A stretch of DNA of 64,000 nt from Flavimobilis massiliensis (GTDB lineage Bacteria; Actinomycetota; Actinomycetes; Actinomycetales; Cellulomonadaceae), in NCBI RefSeq assembly GCF_900240335.1, contig NZ_LT964979.1, forward strand, positions 930,001 to 994,000, written 5' to 3'. The notes beneath the pieces are model-generated. The model saw nothing but the letters and a program-made list of their open reading frames with translations. It did not search any database and had not been told where the DNA came from. The position numbers and the translations under genes are program-made. Below, piece by piece: positions 48,239 through 56,363 of this stretch. Every line of letters starts with the position of its first letter. The stretch's first letter is position 1.

Positions 48239-49168
48239 TCAGAGCGCCGCGATCCCCCACGTCACCGTGTGCGACGCGCCAGGCTTGAGGACGACGAGGT
48301 CTGTGCCGTCGTTGAACGCGCCCGGAGGGCACGTCATCGGCTCGACCGCGAGACCTGCACGGAAGTCCCCGGGGGCGAGATCGAGCCCCGCTGGCGTGTG
48401 GATCTGGACCCACGGGCTCGCCGCGTCGAACGTCATGACGACGCCCGTGCCCTCGGGGGCGCGCACCTCGACACGCGCGATCCCGTCCGCGCCGCGGGCC
48501 AGGCCGGTGTAGGCGTGGTCGATGAACGTCTCGCCGAGTGTCCGCTCCTCGCGGAAGTCGAGCGCGCCGCCGTCGTACGCCTCGACGTCCCGCACCGCGA
48601 CCGGCACGAGCCGGTCGGGCGTCACCTCGAGCACCCGCGACGCCGGGAGCGTGAGGGCCCAGTCCCTGAGCGTGCCCTCGCCTGCGACGAGGTACGGGTG
48701 CGGGCCCGTGCCGTAAGGAGCGTCGCCGTCGCCGGTGTTCCTCGTCGTGATCGTCCACGCGAGGCCCGCGTCCGTGAGCGTGTACGTCGCGCGTGTGACG
48801 ACGCGCCACGGGTAGCCGGCCTGCGGTGCGATCTCCGTCTCGAGCGTCACGGAGGACCCGGAACGCTCGACGAGCGTCCACACGGCCCAGACGGCAAGCC
48901 CGTGGAGCGCGTGCGACCGCGCCGGCTCGGTGAGCGCGAGCTGGTGGGCGCGGCCACCGAACTCGTAGCGGCCGTCCGTCACACGGTTGGGCCACGGCGT
49001 GAGCACCGCGCCACGGTAGTGCGGGCGCACGTCGTCGGCGTCGAAGGGGACGACGAGCGCGCGGCCGTCGTGCTCGAGGACCCTGAGGGTCGCACCGACG
49101 TCGGCGACGACCGCGCGGTAGGGGCCGTGCTCGATCTCGTACTGCGTGCCGGAGGCTGGGATGTTCAC
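48239..49168 (-). CDS. Aldose 1-epimerase family protein (galactose mutarotase-like)
   Basis: 309 residues from GTG 49168 (VNIPASGTQYEIEHG). The beta-sandwich mutarotase family is recognised from VVPFDADDVRPHYRGAVLTP (substrate loop), SHALHGLAVWAVW (with the catalytic His pair region), GTGPHPYL and VQIHTPAGLDLAPGDFRAGL followed by AVEPMTCPPGAFN. The conserved Glu base is probably the one in LAVEPMT. It interconverts sugar anomers. A TATCGT -10 ends 6 nt before this GTG, so 49168 is preferred over the longer 49207 frame. Confidence 0.9.
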   Translation of the reverse strand: MNIPASGTQYEIEHGPYRAVVADVGATLRVLEHDGRALVVPFDADDVRPHYRGAVLTPWPNRVTDGRYEFGGRAHQLALTEPARSHALHGLAVWAVWTLVERSGSSVTLETEIAPQAGYPWRVVTRATYTLTDAGLAWTITTRNTGDGDAPYGTGPHPYLVAGEGTLRDWALTLPASRVLEVTPDRLVPVAVRDVEAYDGGALDFREERTLGETFIDHAYTGLARGADGIARVEVRAPEGTGVVMTFDAASPWVQIHTPAGLDLAPGDFRAGLAVEPMTCPPGAFNDGTDLVVLKPGASHTVTWGIAAL

Positions 49169-49174
49169 GTTCCC

Positions 49175-49180
49175 ACGATA
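49175..49180 (-). promoter_or_regulatory. -10 element (TATCGT) of the aldose-epimerase gene
   Basis: Minus-strand TATCGT ends 6 nt before GTG 49168; leaderless start inferred. Confidence 0.5.
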
Positions 49181-49267
49181 GGCGGTCGGCACGTCCTCAA
49201 CGCGCACCGACGGGCCCGGGTCGGACGGCCGCGCCCGATGGTGCCCGACGACGTCCGTCGACCAGAC

Positions 49268-50116
49268 CTACGGTCGTGGCACGGCGCGGTCGCGCTGCGC
49301 CCGTGCGCTGCCGTAGAGGCACACGGTGGCAGCCATCGCGAGGTTGAGCGACTCGGCGCGGCCCCGCAGCGGAGCGCGCACCACATGGTCGGCAAGCGCA
49401 CGCTGCTCGTCCGTGAGACCGCGGGCCTCGTTCCCGAAGACCCACGCGGTCGGGGCCGAGAGGTCCGGGGTGCCCACAGGTGCGGCACCCACGACGTCGA
49501 GCAGGTCGTCAAGGTCGTGCTCCCCCGCGCCGTCGGCCGCGAGGACCTGCAACCCCGCGGCACGCAGCCGTGCGACGACCGCCGCGACCTCGCGTGCGTC
49601 GTCGCCCGCGACGACGGGGACGTGAAAGAGCGACCCGGCGGTCGACCGCACGACCTTGGGATTGTGGGGGTCCACGCTGCTGCCGGCGAGCACGACACCG
49701 TCGCCGCCCGCGGCGTCGACGGCGCGCACGACTGTCCCGGCGTTGCCGGGGTCTCGCGCCTCGACGAGGACCGCGACGAGCCGCGGACCCGCGGCCACGA
49801 GCTCGTCGAGCGACGTCGGGCGCGGCTCGAGGACCGCGAGGACGCCCTGCGCGTCGGGGCTCATCGCGTCGAGGACGTCCGGGGTCCCGGTTCGCAGCCA
49901 GAGCCCGTCGCACGCCGCGACGATCTCCGGGTAGCGCTCCGCAGCCGCCTCGGTGAGATACACCTCGCGGACAGCCTCGCGCGCGTGGACGACCGCCTCA
50001 CGGACGCTCTGGGGGCCTTCGACGACGTAGCGTCCGGCCCGGAGACGCGCAGGACGCCCGGACAACGCCCGGATCCCTCGGACCCGCTCGGCGCGGGGGT
50101 TGGAGAGATCAGGCAT
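49268..50116 (-). CDS. TrmH/SpoU-family RNA 2'-O-methyltransferase
   Basis: 282 residues from ATG 50116. N-terminal substrate-binding domain (RYVVEGPQSVREAV), then the SPOUT knot with motif 1 ARDPGNAGTVVRAVDAAGG, motif 2 WVFGNEARGL and motif 3 PLRGRAESLNLAMAATVCLY. Genes of this type next to rplT methylate 23S rRNA (TsnR/RlmB-like). The target nucleotide cannot be read from sequence. It follows rplT by 47 bp, same operon. Confidence 0.92.
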   Translation of the reverse strand: MPDLSNPRAERVRGIRALSGRPARLRAGRYVVEGPQSVREAVVHAREAVREVYLTEAAAERYPEIVAACDGLWLRTGTPDVLDAMSPDAQGVLAVLEPRPTSLDELVAAGPRLVAVLVEARDPGNAGTVVRAVDAAGGDGVVLAGSSVDPHNPKVVRSTAGSLFHVPVVAGDDAREVAAVVARLRAAGLQVLAADGAGEHDLDDLLDVVGAAPVGTPDLSAPTAWVFGNEARGLTDEQRALADHVVRAPLRGRAESLNLAMAATVCLYGSARAQRDRAVPRP

Positions 50117-50163
50117 CGTCCGGGCGTCCTTCAGATCAAGGGCTGCTCAGGGAGCAGGTGCTC

Positions 50164-50550
50164 TCAGGCAGCGTCCTTGGGCGCGTTGATGTCGGCCGGG
50201 AGGGCCTTCTTCGCGACCTCAACGAGCGCCTTGAAGGCGTTCGCGTCGGTGACGGCGAGGTCCGCGAGGACGCGACGGTCGACCTCGACACCCGCGGCCT
50301 TGAGGCCCTGGATGAAGCGGTTGTACGTCATGTCCTCGGCGCGGACCGCGGCGTTGATGCGCGTGATCCAGAGCTGACGGAAGTCGCCCTTGCGCTTCTT
50401 GCGGTCACGGTAGGCGTAGACGCCCGAGTGCGTGACCTGCTCCTTGGCCTTGCGGTACAGGCGCGAGCGCTGACCACGGTAGCCGCTCGCCTGCTCGAGG
50501 ACGGAACGACGCTTCTTCTGGGCGTTGACTGCCCGCTTCACGCGTGCCAC
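50164..50550 (-). CDS. rplT: Ribosomal protein L20
   Basis: 128 residues from GTG 50550 with AAGGAG 8 nt upstream. Begins MARVKRAVNAQKKRRSVLE, with GYRGQRSRLYRKAKEQV; very basic, standard length. Binds 23S rRNA in early 50S assembly. Confidence 0.98.
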   Translation of the reverse strand: MARVKRAVNAQKKRRSVLEQASGYRGQRSRLYRKAKEQVTHSGVYAYRDRKKRKGDFRQLWITRINAAVRAEDMTYNRFIQGLKAAGVEVDRRVLADLAVTDANAFKALVEVAKKALPADINAPKDAA

Positions 50551-50615
50551 GTGATGCTCCTTGTGGGTAGGGGGCTCACAAGCTCACCTCGGGACGCAGA
50601 TGCGTCCCACGAGGG

Positions 50616-50810
50616 TCACTTGCCGAGCAGCTTCTTGATCTTGGGGGTGTCGGCGGCCGAGACGACCTGGTCGGAGCTCAGGCGGCGCGTGCGGCGGCTC
50701 GACTTGTGCTCGAGCAGGTGGCGCTTGTTGGCCTGCTCACGCATGACCTTGCCGGAACCGGTGATGCGGAACCGCTTCTTGGCACCGGAGTGCGTCTTGT
50801 TCTTCGGCAT
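50616..50810 (-). CDS. rpmI: Ribosomal protein L35
   Basis: 64 residues from ATG 50810. MPKNKTHSGAKKRFRITGSG and KRHLLEHKSSRRTRRL are the L35 signatures. Lies between infC and rplT, the universal infC-rpmI-rplT order. Confidence 0.98.
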   Translation of the reverse strand: MPKNKTHSGAKKRFRITGSGKVMREQANKRHLLEHKSSRRTRRLSSDQVVSAADTPKIKKLLGK

Positions 50811-50913
50811 GGCTGCCGTTCTCCTCGTGGTCGGTCGTCCACCGGGTGATGGACGACGTGGGCGGGACGGGACCGTTCACGCTGGTCGTCGCCCCTGCGT
50901 CAGGGCGTGCGGG

Positions 50914-51822
50914 TCACTCGCTCTTCTTCGGCCGCGGAGCGGCCGGCTTCGGAGCAGGCTTGGGGGCGGCGGGGCGCGCTGCCGGCTTCGGCGTCGCGAC
51001 CGGCTTGGGTGCGGGCTTCGGCGTTGCGGCAGGCTTGGGCGCGGCCGCAGGCTTCACGGCGGCGGGCTCCGGCGTCGCGGCTGGCTTGGGCGCGGCTGCG
51101 GGCCTGGCGGCCGCTGCCTTCGGGGCCGTGGCGGGCTTCGGCGTCGCTGTGGGGGCAGGGGCGGCGACCGGGGCTGCAGCCTCGGGAGCCGCGACCGGCG
51201 CCGCAACGGCTTCGGCCACGGGCGCCTCGGCGACGTCCTCGAGAGGAACGTCGACGACGTCCCGCTCGGGGCGCGGCTCGCGGCGACGGCGGACCTCGCC
51301 CTTGACCTCGGACTTCTTCTTCGTCGGGCCGAGGACCATCGTCATGTTGCGACCGTCCTGCTTCGGCATCGACTCGACGAAGCCGAGCTCGGCGACGTCG
51401 TCGGCCAGACGCTGGAGCAGGCGCACGCCCATCTCCGGGCGCGACTGCTCGCGGCCTCGGAACATGATCATGACCTTGACCTTGTCGCCCGCGGACAGGA
51501 AGCGCTCGACGTGGCCCTTCTTGGTGCCGTAGTCGTGGGGGTCGATCTTCAGGCGGAAGCGGATCTCCTTGAGGACGGTGTTGGCCTGGTTGCGCCGGGC
51601 CTCACGCGCCTTCATGTCTGCCTCGTACTTGAACTTCCCGTAGTCCATGAGCTTGCACACGGGGGGACGCGCGTCGGGCGCGACCTCGACGAGGTCGAGG
51701 TCTGCCTCCTGGGCAAGGCGCAGGGCGTCCTCCACGCGGACGATGCCCACCTGCTCGCCCTGGGGGCCGACCAGGCGGACCTCGGGGACGCGGATCCGCT
51801 CGTTGATGCGGGGCTCGCTGAT
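50914..51822 (-). CDS. infC: Translation initiation factor IF-3 with AUC start and long C-terminal tail
   Basis: 302 residues. The conserved IF-3 N-terminus (SEPRINERIRVPEVRLVG) is in frame upstream of the first GTG at 51750 and begins at an ATC at 51822-51820, with GAGGAG 6 nt before it; no ATG/GTG/TTG is available there. infC is the classic gene with a rare AUU/AUC-type start, used for IF-3 autoregulation. The N and C domains span about 1-175 (PPVCKLMDYGKFKYE; VKVMIMFRGREQSRPEMG). Residues about 190-302 are an Ala/Pro/Lys-rich disordered tail (repeated KPAATPKPAPK-like units), not found in E. coli IF-3. Confidence 0.93.
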   Translation of the reverse strand: MSEPRINERIRVPEVRLVGPQGEQVGIVRVEDALRLAQEADLDLVEVAPDARPPVCKLMDYGKFKYEADMKAREARRNQANTVLKEIRFRLKIDPHDYGTKKGHVERFLSAGDKVKVMIMFRGREQSRPEMGVRLLQRLADDVAELGFVESMPKQDGRNMTMVLGPTKKKSEVKGEVRRRREPRPERDVVDVPLEDVAEAPVAEAVAAPVAAPEAAAPVAAPAPTATPKPATAPKAAAARPAAAPKPAATPEPAAVKPAAAPKPAATPKPAPKPVATPKPAARPAAPKPAPKPAAPRPKKSE

Positions 51823-52067
51823 GTGAGTCTCCTCAGATCGTCAAACTGTCGGGTCCGGGAACGGAGAAGGCCTCCGACCCGGGATGCAGGTGGAGGCCTC
51901 ACAGTCCGACGGCACGCACGACGAGCGCACATACCCGCCCGAGGGCGAATGTCGGACCAGACCTGTCTCCTGTCGGCACGAGGCCAGTCGGTGATCAGGT
52001 GGGAGGGAGCTCCGCTTGCGCGCCATGAGGATCTGCGATCTTCACGGCGGTCCAGCAGGAAACGATA
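51823..52067 (-). promoter_or_regulatory. Long leader and probable promoter of infC-rpmI-rplT
   Basis: On the minus strand TATCGT (52062-52067) preceded by TGTGC looks like an extended -10; transcripts from it would have a leader of about 230 nt. The leader contains a hairpin with AGGCCTCC (51868-51875) pairing with 51892-51899. No gene is seen in it. Leaders of this operon are often regulatory; I do not recognise a named RNA family. Confidence 0.4.
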
Positions 52068-52164
52068 GCACAGGCACGAGGCCCCCCTAGAACGACCGGA
52101 CGTGCGTCGCGTCACCCCGAGCGACATGGCGTAGCACGAGGGACGGTCTGTAACGAACCCATTA

Positions 52165-52194
52165 TTGGACTGGTTCCAGAAAGTGTGCAACACT
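52165..52194 (+). promoter_or_regulatory. Promoter and candidate operator of the fur-katA operon
   Basis: TTGGAC (52165-52170) and AACACT (52189-52194), 18-bp spacer, with the -10 ending 7 nt before ATG 52202. The inverted repeat AGTGT-GCA-ACACT (52182-52194) overlaps the -10, and GAACC/GGTTC (52155-52159 and 52172-52176) flanks the -35. Either could bind the Fur-family product. Confidence 0.5.
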
Positions 52195-52201
52195 GCAGGT
52201 C

Positions 52202-52645
52202 ATGGCCATCGAGCAGGACGTCCCGAGCACGCAGGACGACGAGGCGCTGCTGCGCTCCGTCGGCCTCCGCGTCACAGCGCCCCGCCTCGCGACGCTCGCC
52301 GCGCTCACCGCGCGGCCCCACGCGAGCGCCGACCAGCTCGTCGCCGACGTCCGCGCACGGCTCGGCAGCGTCTCCGTCCAGGCCGTCTACGACGTCCTCC
52401 ACGCGCTCAACTCGCGCGGGCTCGTCCAGCACATCGAGCCCGCCGGACACCCGGCACGGTACGAGCGTCGCCACGGCGACAACCACCACCACGTCGTGTG
52501 CCGCACGTGCGGCGCCGTTGGGGACGTCGACTGCGCGACCGGCCACGCCCCCTGCCTCATTCCCTCGAACGACCACGGCTTCACGATCGACACCGCCGAG
52601 GTCCTCTACTGGGGCACCTGTCCGTCATGCCGCACCGCCGGCTGA
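52202..52645 (+). CDS. Fur-family (PerR/CatR-like) peroxide-responsive regulator
   Basis: 147 residues. Winged helix (LRVTAPRLATLAALTARPHA, then VSVQAVYDVLHAL), hinge, and metal-binding dimerisation domain with HGDNHHHVVCRTCG and the second Cys pair in WGTCPSCRTAG forming the structural zinc site. Directly upstream of katA, as in Streptomyces catR-catA and furA-katG pairs, so it most likely represses the catalase gene and itself until peroxide is present. Probably leaderless. Confidence 0.92.
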   Translation: MAIEQDVPSTQDDEALLRSVGLRVTAPRLATLAALTARPHASADQLVADVRARLGSVSVQAVYDVLHALNSRGLVQHIEPAGHPARYERRHGDNHHHVVCRTCGAVGDVDCATGHAPCLIPSNDHGFTIDTAEVLYWGTCPSCRTAG

Positions 52646-52724
52646 CATCCACCCGCGGCGGGCCCGCACCCGTCACCCACCACCGCCGCGCACCGCGGCT
52701 CAGCACCACGCACGAGGAGAACCT

Positions 52725-54173
52725 GTGACCCAGCAGTTCACCACCAGCCAGAGCGGCGCCCCGATCCCGAGCGAGCAGCACTCGCTCACGACGGGCCCGG
52801 ACGGCATCACCGCGCTCCACGACCACCACCTCGTCGAGAAGATCGCGTCGTTCAACCGCGAGCGCGTCCCGGAGCGCAACCCCCACGCCAAGGGCGGCGG
52901 CGCCTTCGGCCGCTTCGTCGTCACCGACGACGTCTCGCGCTTCACGAAGGCCGCGGTGTTCCAGCCGGGCTCCGAGGTCGAGACTCTCCTGCGCTTTTCC
53001 TCCGTGGCGGGCGAGCAGGGCTCCCCCGACACGTGGCGCGACGTCCGCGGCTTCGCGCTGCGCTTCTACACGCCCGAGGGCAACTACGACATCGTCGGCA
53101 ACAACACGCCGGTGTTCTTCATCCGCGACGCCATCAAGTTCCCCGACTTCATCCACTCCCAGAAGCGCCTCGGCGCGTCGGGACTGCGCGACGCGGACAT
53201 GCAGTGGGACTTCTGGACCCTCTCGCCCGAGTCCGCCCACCAGGTGACGTACCTCATGGGCGACCGCGGCCTGCCGCGCTCGTGGCGCCACATGAACGGC
53301 TACGGCTCGCACACCTACTCGTGGCAGAACGGCGAGGGCGAGAAGTTCTGGGTCCAGTACCACTTCAAGTCGCGCCAGGGTGTCGAGGGCATGTCGAACG
53401 AGGAGGCCGAGAAGCTCGCCGGCTCCGACGCCGACCACTACCGCCGCGACCTCTTCGAGGCCATCGCCCGCGAGGAGTACCCGGTGTGGGACCTCTTCGT
53501 CCAGGTCATGCCGTACGAGGAGGGTAAGACCTACCGCTTCAACCCGTTCGACATCACGAAGACCTGGTCGCACGCTGACTACCCGCTCATCAAGGTCGGC
53601 GAGCTCACGCTCGACCGCAACCCGCAGAACTTCTTCGGGGAGATCGAGCAGGCCGCGTTCTCGCCGTCGAACCTCGTCCCCGGCATCGGGCTCTCCCCCG
53701 ACAAGATGCTCATGGGCCGCGTCTTCGCCTACCCGGACGCTCAGCGCTACCGTATCGGCGCGAACTACAACCAGCTCCCCGTCAACCAGCCACACGCGGC
53801 CACGGTCGTCAACTACCAGCACGAGGGGCAGATGCGGTACCACTACGCCGACGCCTCGATGCCGGTCCACGGCACGAACTCCTTCGGCGGCCCGGCGGCC
53901 GACGCGTCCCGCGCCGGCGAGGTCACGTGGGAGACGGACGGCGAGCTCGTGCGCGCCGCCCAGACGCTCCGCTCGGAGGACTCCGACTTCGGCCAGGCCG
54001 GCACGCTCTACCGCGACGTCTTCGACGCCGAGGCCAAGGCGCGCTTCGTCGCGACCCTCACCGGCCAGGGCCGTGGTATCACGATCCCCGAGGTCCGCGA
54101 GCGCTTCTTCTGGTACTGGGGTCAGGTCGACGCCGACCTCGGTGCGCAGCTCCGCGCCGCGCTCGAGGGCTGA
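52725..54173 (+). CDS. katA: Monofunctional heme catalase
   Basis: 482 residues from GTG 52725 (GAGGAGAACCT upstream), 79 bp after the regulator. Small-subunit clade catalase: active-site His in ERVPERNPHAKGGGAFG, distal Asn in YDIVGNNTPVFFIRD, and proximal heme-ligand Tyr in GRVFAYPDAQRYRIG. It dismutates H2O2. The His region reads PERNPHAKG where most relatives have PERVVHAKG; the His itself is kept. Confidence 0.97.
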   Translation: MTQQFTTSQSGAPIPSEQHSLTTGPDGITALHDHHLVEKIASFNRERVPERNPHAKGGGAFGRFVVTDDVSRFTKAAVFQPGSEVETLLRFSSVAGEQGSPDTWRDVRGFALRFYTPEGNYDIVGNNTPVFFIRDAIKFPDFIHSQKRLGASGLRDADMQWDFWTLSPESAHQVTYLMGDRGLPRSWRHMNGYGSHTYSWQNGEGEKFWVQYHFKSRQGVEGMSNEEAEKLAGSDADHYRRDLFEAIAREEYPVWDLFVQVMPYEEGKTYRFNPFDITKTWSHADYPLIKVGELTLDRNPQNFFGEIEQAAFSPSNLVPGIGLSPDKMLMGRVFAYPDAQRYRIGANYNQLPVNQPHAATVVNYQHEGQMRYHYADASMPVHGTNSFGGPAADASRAGEVTWETDGELVRAAQTLRSEDSDFGQAGTLYRDVFDAEAKARFVATLTGQGRGITIPEVRERFFWYWGQVDADLGAQLRAALEG

Positions 54174-54186
54174 CGCCAGCCGCACA

Positions 54187-54221
54187 CCGCCCCGTCCCCG
54201 GTCCGTCCGGGGGCGGGGCGG
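54187..54221 (+). terminator. katA terminator
   Basis: 15-bp stem with one G-U pair (54187-54201 with 54207-54221) and 5-nt loop, 13 nt after the katA stop. Confidence 0.8.
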
Positions 54222-54275
54222 TCCGCGTCCCGGCCCCGTGCGGTCCGTACGGCGAGCATGCAGGATGATGGACCT

Positions 54276-54632
54276 ATGAGCACCGAGCACACGCACGACG
54301 ACGACGTCACCCATCAGGCCGTCCGCGACATCGCCGAGGTCAACGCGGTCGAGGTCATCACGACCGCCGCTGTCCACCTCATGAGCGCGGCCGCGGTCAA
54401 GCTCGGCCTCGCCGAGGGCGAGGAGCACCTCACCGACCTCGACGAGGCACGCAAGCTCATCACCGCGCTCGCCGGTCTCGTCGTGACGTCGGCACCCGAC
54501 ATCGGCAACCAGCACGCGCGCTCGCTGCGCGACGGGCTGCGCACCCTCCAGCTCGCGTTCCGTGAGGCGAGCATCATCCCCGACGCCCCCGGCGAGGGCC
54601 CCGGCGAGAAGCTCACGGGCCACGTCTCCTGA
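54276..54632 (+). CDS. DUF1844 family protein
   Basis: 118 residues from ATG 54276. The sequence AEVNAVEVITTAAVHLMSAA, then EARKLITALAGLVV matches DUF1844, a small helical family found throughout Actinobacteria and often next to infC/rplT, as here in the wider neighbourhood. The acidic His-rich start is poorly conserved. Function unknown. An in-frame ATG at 54258 is less likely. Confidence 0.87.
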   Translation: MSTEHTHDDDVTHQAVRDIAEVNAVEVITTAAVHLMSAAAVKLGLAEGEEHLTDLDEARKLITALAGLVVTSAPDIGNQHARSLRDGLRTLQLAFREASIIPDAPGEGPGEKLTGHVS

Positions 54633-54654
54633 CGTTCCGCACCACTGACGGTAC

Positions 54655-54687
54655 GACGCCTCCCACCGCTCAGCGGTGGGAGGCGTC
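54655..54687. terminator. Bidirectional terminator between DUF1844 and the SseB-like gene
   Basis: 15-bp stem (54655-54669 with 54673-54687) and 3-nt loop between convergent genes. Confidence 0.85.
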
Positions 54688-54703
54688 GTCGTCCGCGGCG
54701 GCC

Positions 54704-55585
54704 TCAGGCCTTGCCGATACGGATCTCGAGCGAGTCGACACGCTCGGAGATCACCGAGCTCGCGGCAAGTGCCTTGTTGATCCACGCGAGCACGCGGTCA
54801 AGACCCGCACGGTCGAGACCCGCGTCGATGCCGAGGACCACCGCGACCTCCGCGGTGCGTCCCGGCTCCGCGTCGGCCCGCACGACGTGCTGCGCCGGCA
54901 GGCACGCGGCCCGCACCGCCTCACGCACCTCGTCGTCGACCGTGCCGTCGACGACAGCAGGACGCCACGGCTTGCCCTGCGCGAGCGCCCACACCGCGGG
55001 CCTCGGCACGAGGACGGTCACCGGACCGCCGGGGTCGACGACGAGCAGCGCCCAGTCCTCCTGGACGGCGGAGAGCGCCGCGCGGTTCGCGAAGCCCGGC
55101 ACGGGACGGGCGTCGGCGCGCCACGCCGTCATCGTCGCGACCGACGAGAACACGGGCAGGGCACGTCGACCGTCGGGGGCCTGGAGTGCGACGACACCGG
55201 CCGAGGCCTCCTTGTCCTCCTCGACGCCGTGCTCGGACGTGACGCCCGCCTCGAGCTCTGCGAGGACCGGCACGAGCACTCGTGCCGCGCCGAGCGCCGC
55301 GACGACCGCCTGCATCGTCTGCGACGACGGCGACGCGCCGTGCGCGTCGAGGGCCGCACCGAGCGCCGGGTCGACGGAGCCGTCGTCGCCCGCGAACGGG
55401 TTCGCGCGCAGCTCGCGGCCGCCCCACGGGACGCCCGCGGAGTCCGACGGGCCGTCGGCCCCGTCGCGCACCGACGCGACCTGCTCGGGGACCGCCCGCT
55501 GGTGACCGTGAGCGTCGAGGTCGCGGACGACACCGTCGCCGAGCGGCCTCTCGGCGCGCACTGGGCCCTCGTGGCCCGTGGTCAC
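54704..55585 (-). CDS. SseB-family protein
   Basis: 293 residues from GTG 55585, overlapping the hisA stop (GTGA). Contains GRELRANPFAGDDGSVDPAL, VLVPVLAEL and PDGRRALPVFSSVATMTAW, the SseB N-terminal domain pattern, then a second alpha/beta domain to the C-terminus. SseB proteins are annotated as secretion-related, but in actinobacteria at this place (after hisA) the role is unknown. About 55 residues before GRELR are variable, so a later start cannot be excluded. Confidence 0.82.
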   Translation of the reverse strand: MTTGHEGPVRAERPLGDGVVRDLDAHGHQRAVPEQVASVRDGADGPSDSAGVPWGGRELRANPFAGDDGSVDPALGAALDAHGASPSSQTMQAVVAALGAARVLVPVLAELEAGVTSEHGVEEDKEASAGVVALQAPDGRRALPVFSSVATMTAWRADARPVPGFANRAALSAVQEDWALLVVDPGGPVTVLVPRPAVWALAQGKPWRPAVVDGTVDDEVREAVRAACLPAQHVVRADAEPGRTAEVAVVLGIDAGLDRAGLDRVLAWINKALAASSVISERVDSLEIRIGKA

Positions 55586-56313
55586 GGCCGACCTGCCACG
55601 TCGAGCGCCTCCGGCAACGTGAACGCTCCGTCGTAGAGGGCCTTGCCGACGATCGCCTGGTCGACGCCCGCGGGGACGAGCTCGCGCAGCGCGCGCAGGT
55701 CGTCGAGGCTCGAGATGCCGCCCGACGCGACGACGGGCGCGGCCGCGCGTCGCGCAACCTCGGCGAGCAGCTCGACGTTGGGCCCCTGGAGCATGCCGTC
55801 CTTCGTGACGTCCGTGACGACGTAGCGCGAGCAGCCGGCCGCGTCGAGCCGAGCGAGCACCTCCCAGAGGTCGCCGCCGTCCTCCGTCCAGCCGCGCGTC
55901 GCGACCGTCGTGCCACGGACGTCGAGGCCGACCGCGACTCGGTCGCCGTGCTCGCCGAGCACGCGCGCCGTCCACTCGGGCTTCTCGATCGCGGCAGTGC
56001 CAAGGTTGACGCGCGCCGCGCCCGTCCCGAGCGCGCGCTCGAGCGATTCGTCGTCGCGGATACCGCCCGTGAGCTCGACCTGGATGTCGAGACGCCCGAC
56101 GACCTCGCGCAGCAGGTCGGCGTTCGAGCCGCGCCCGAACGCCGCGTCGAGATCGACGAGATGCAGCCACTCCGCGCCCCCGGCCTGCCACTCGAGCGCT
56201 GCCTCGAGCGGGCTGCCGTAGCTCTTCTCCGTCCCGGCAACCCCCTGCGTGAGGCGGACGGCCTGACCGTCGACGACGTCGACGGCGGGCAGGAGGACGA
56301 GGCGGTCAGACAT
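55582..56313 (-). CDS. hisA: Phosphoribosyl isomerase HisA, probably the bifunctional PriA type
   Basis: 243 residues from ATG 56313. TIM barrel with catalytic Asp in LLPAVDVVDGQAVRL and VVTDVTKDGMLQGPN, and phosphate loops VASGGISSLDDL. The segment GLDVRGTTVATRGWTEDGGD matches actinobacterial PriA, where the Arg-Gly-Trp loop lets the enzyme also act as TrpF. It isomerises ProFAR to PRFAR in histidine synthesis; trpF activity is inferred from family. Confidence 0.94.
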   Translation of the reverse strand: MSDRLVLLPAVDVVDGQAVRLTQGVAGTEKSYGSPLEAALEWQAGGAEWLHLVDLDAAFGRGSNADLLREVVGRLDIQVELTGGIRDDESLERALGTGAARVNLGTAAIEKPEWTARVLGEHGDRVAVGLDVRGTTVATRGWTEDGGDLWEVLARLDAAGCSRYVVTDVTKDGMLQGPNVELLAEVARRAAAPVVASGGISSLDDLRALRELVPAGVDQAIVGKALYDGAFTLPEALDVAGRP

Positions 56314-56363
56314 GGGTGCTCCGTGGGTCGAGGGTGCGGCGGGGCCGCGGGTCGTGGCGGGGC

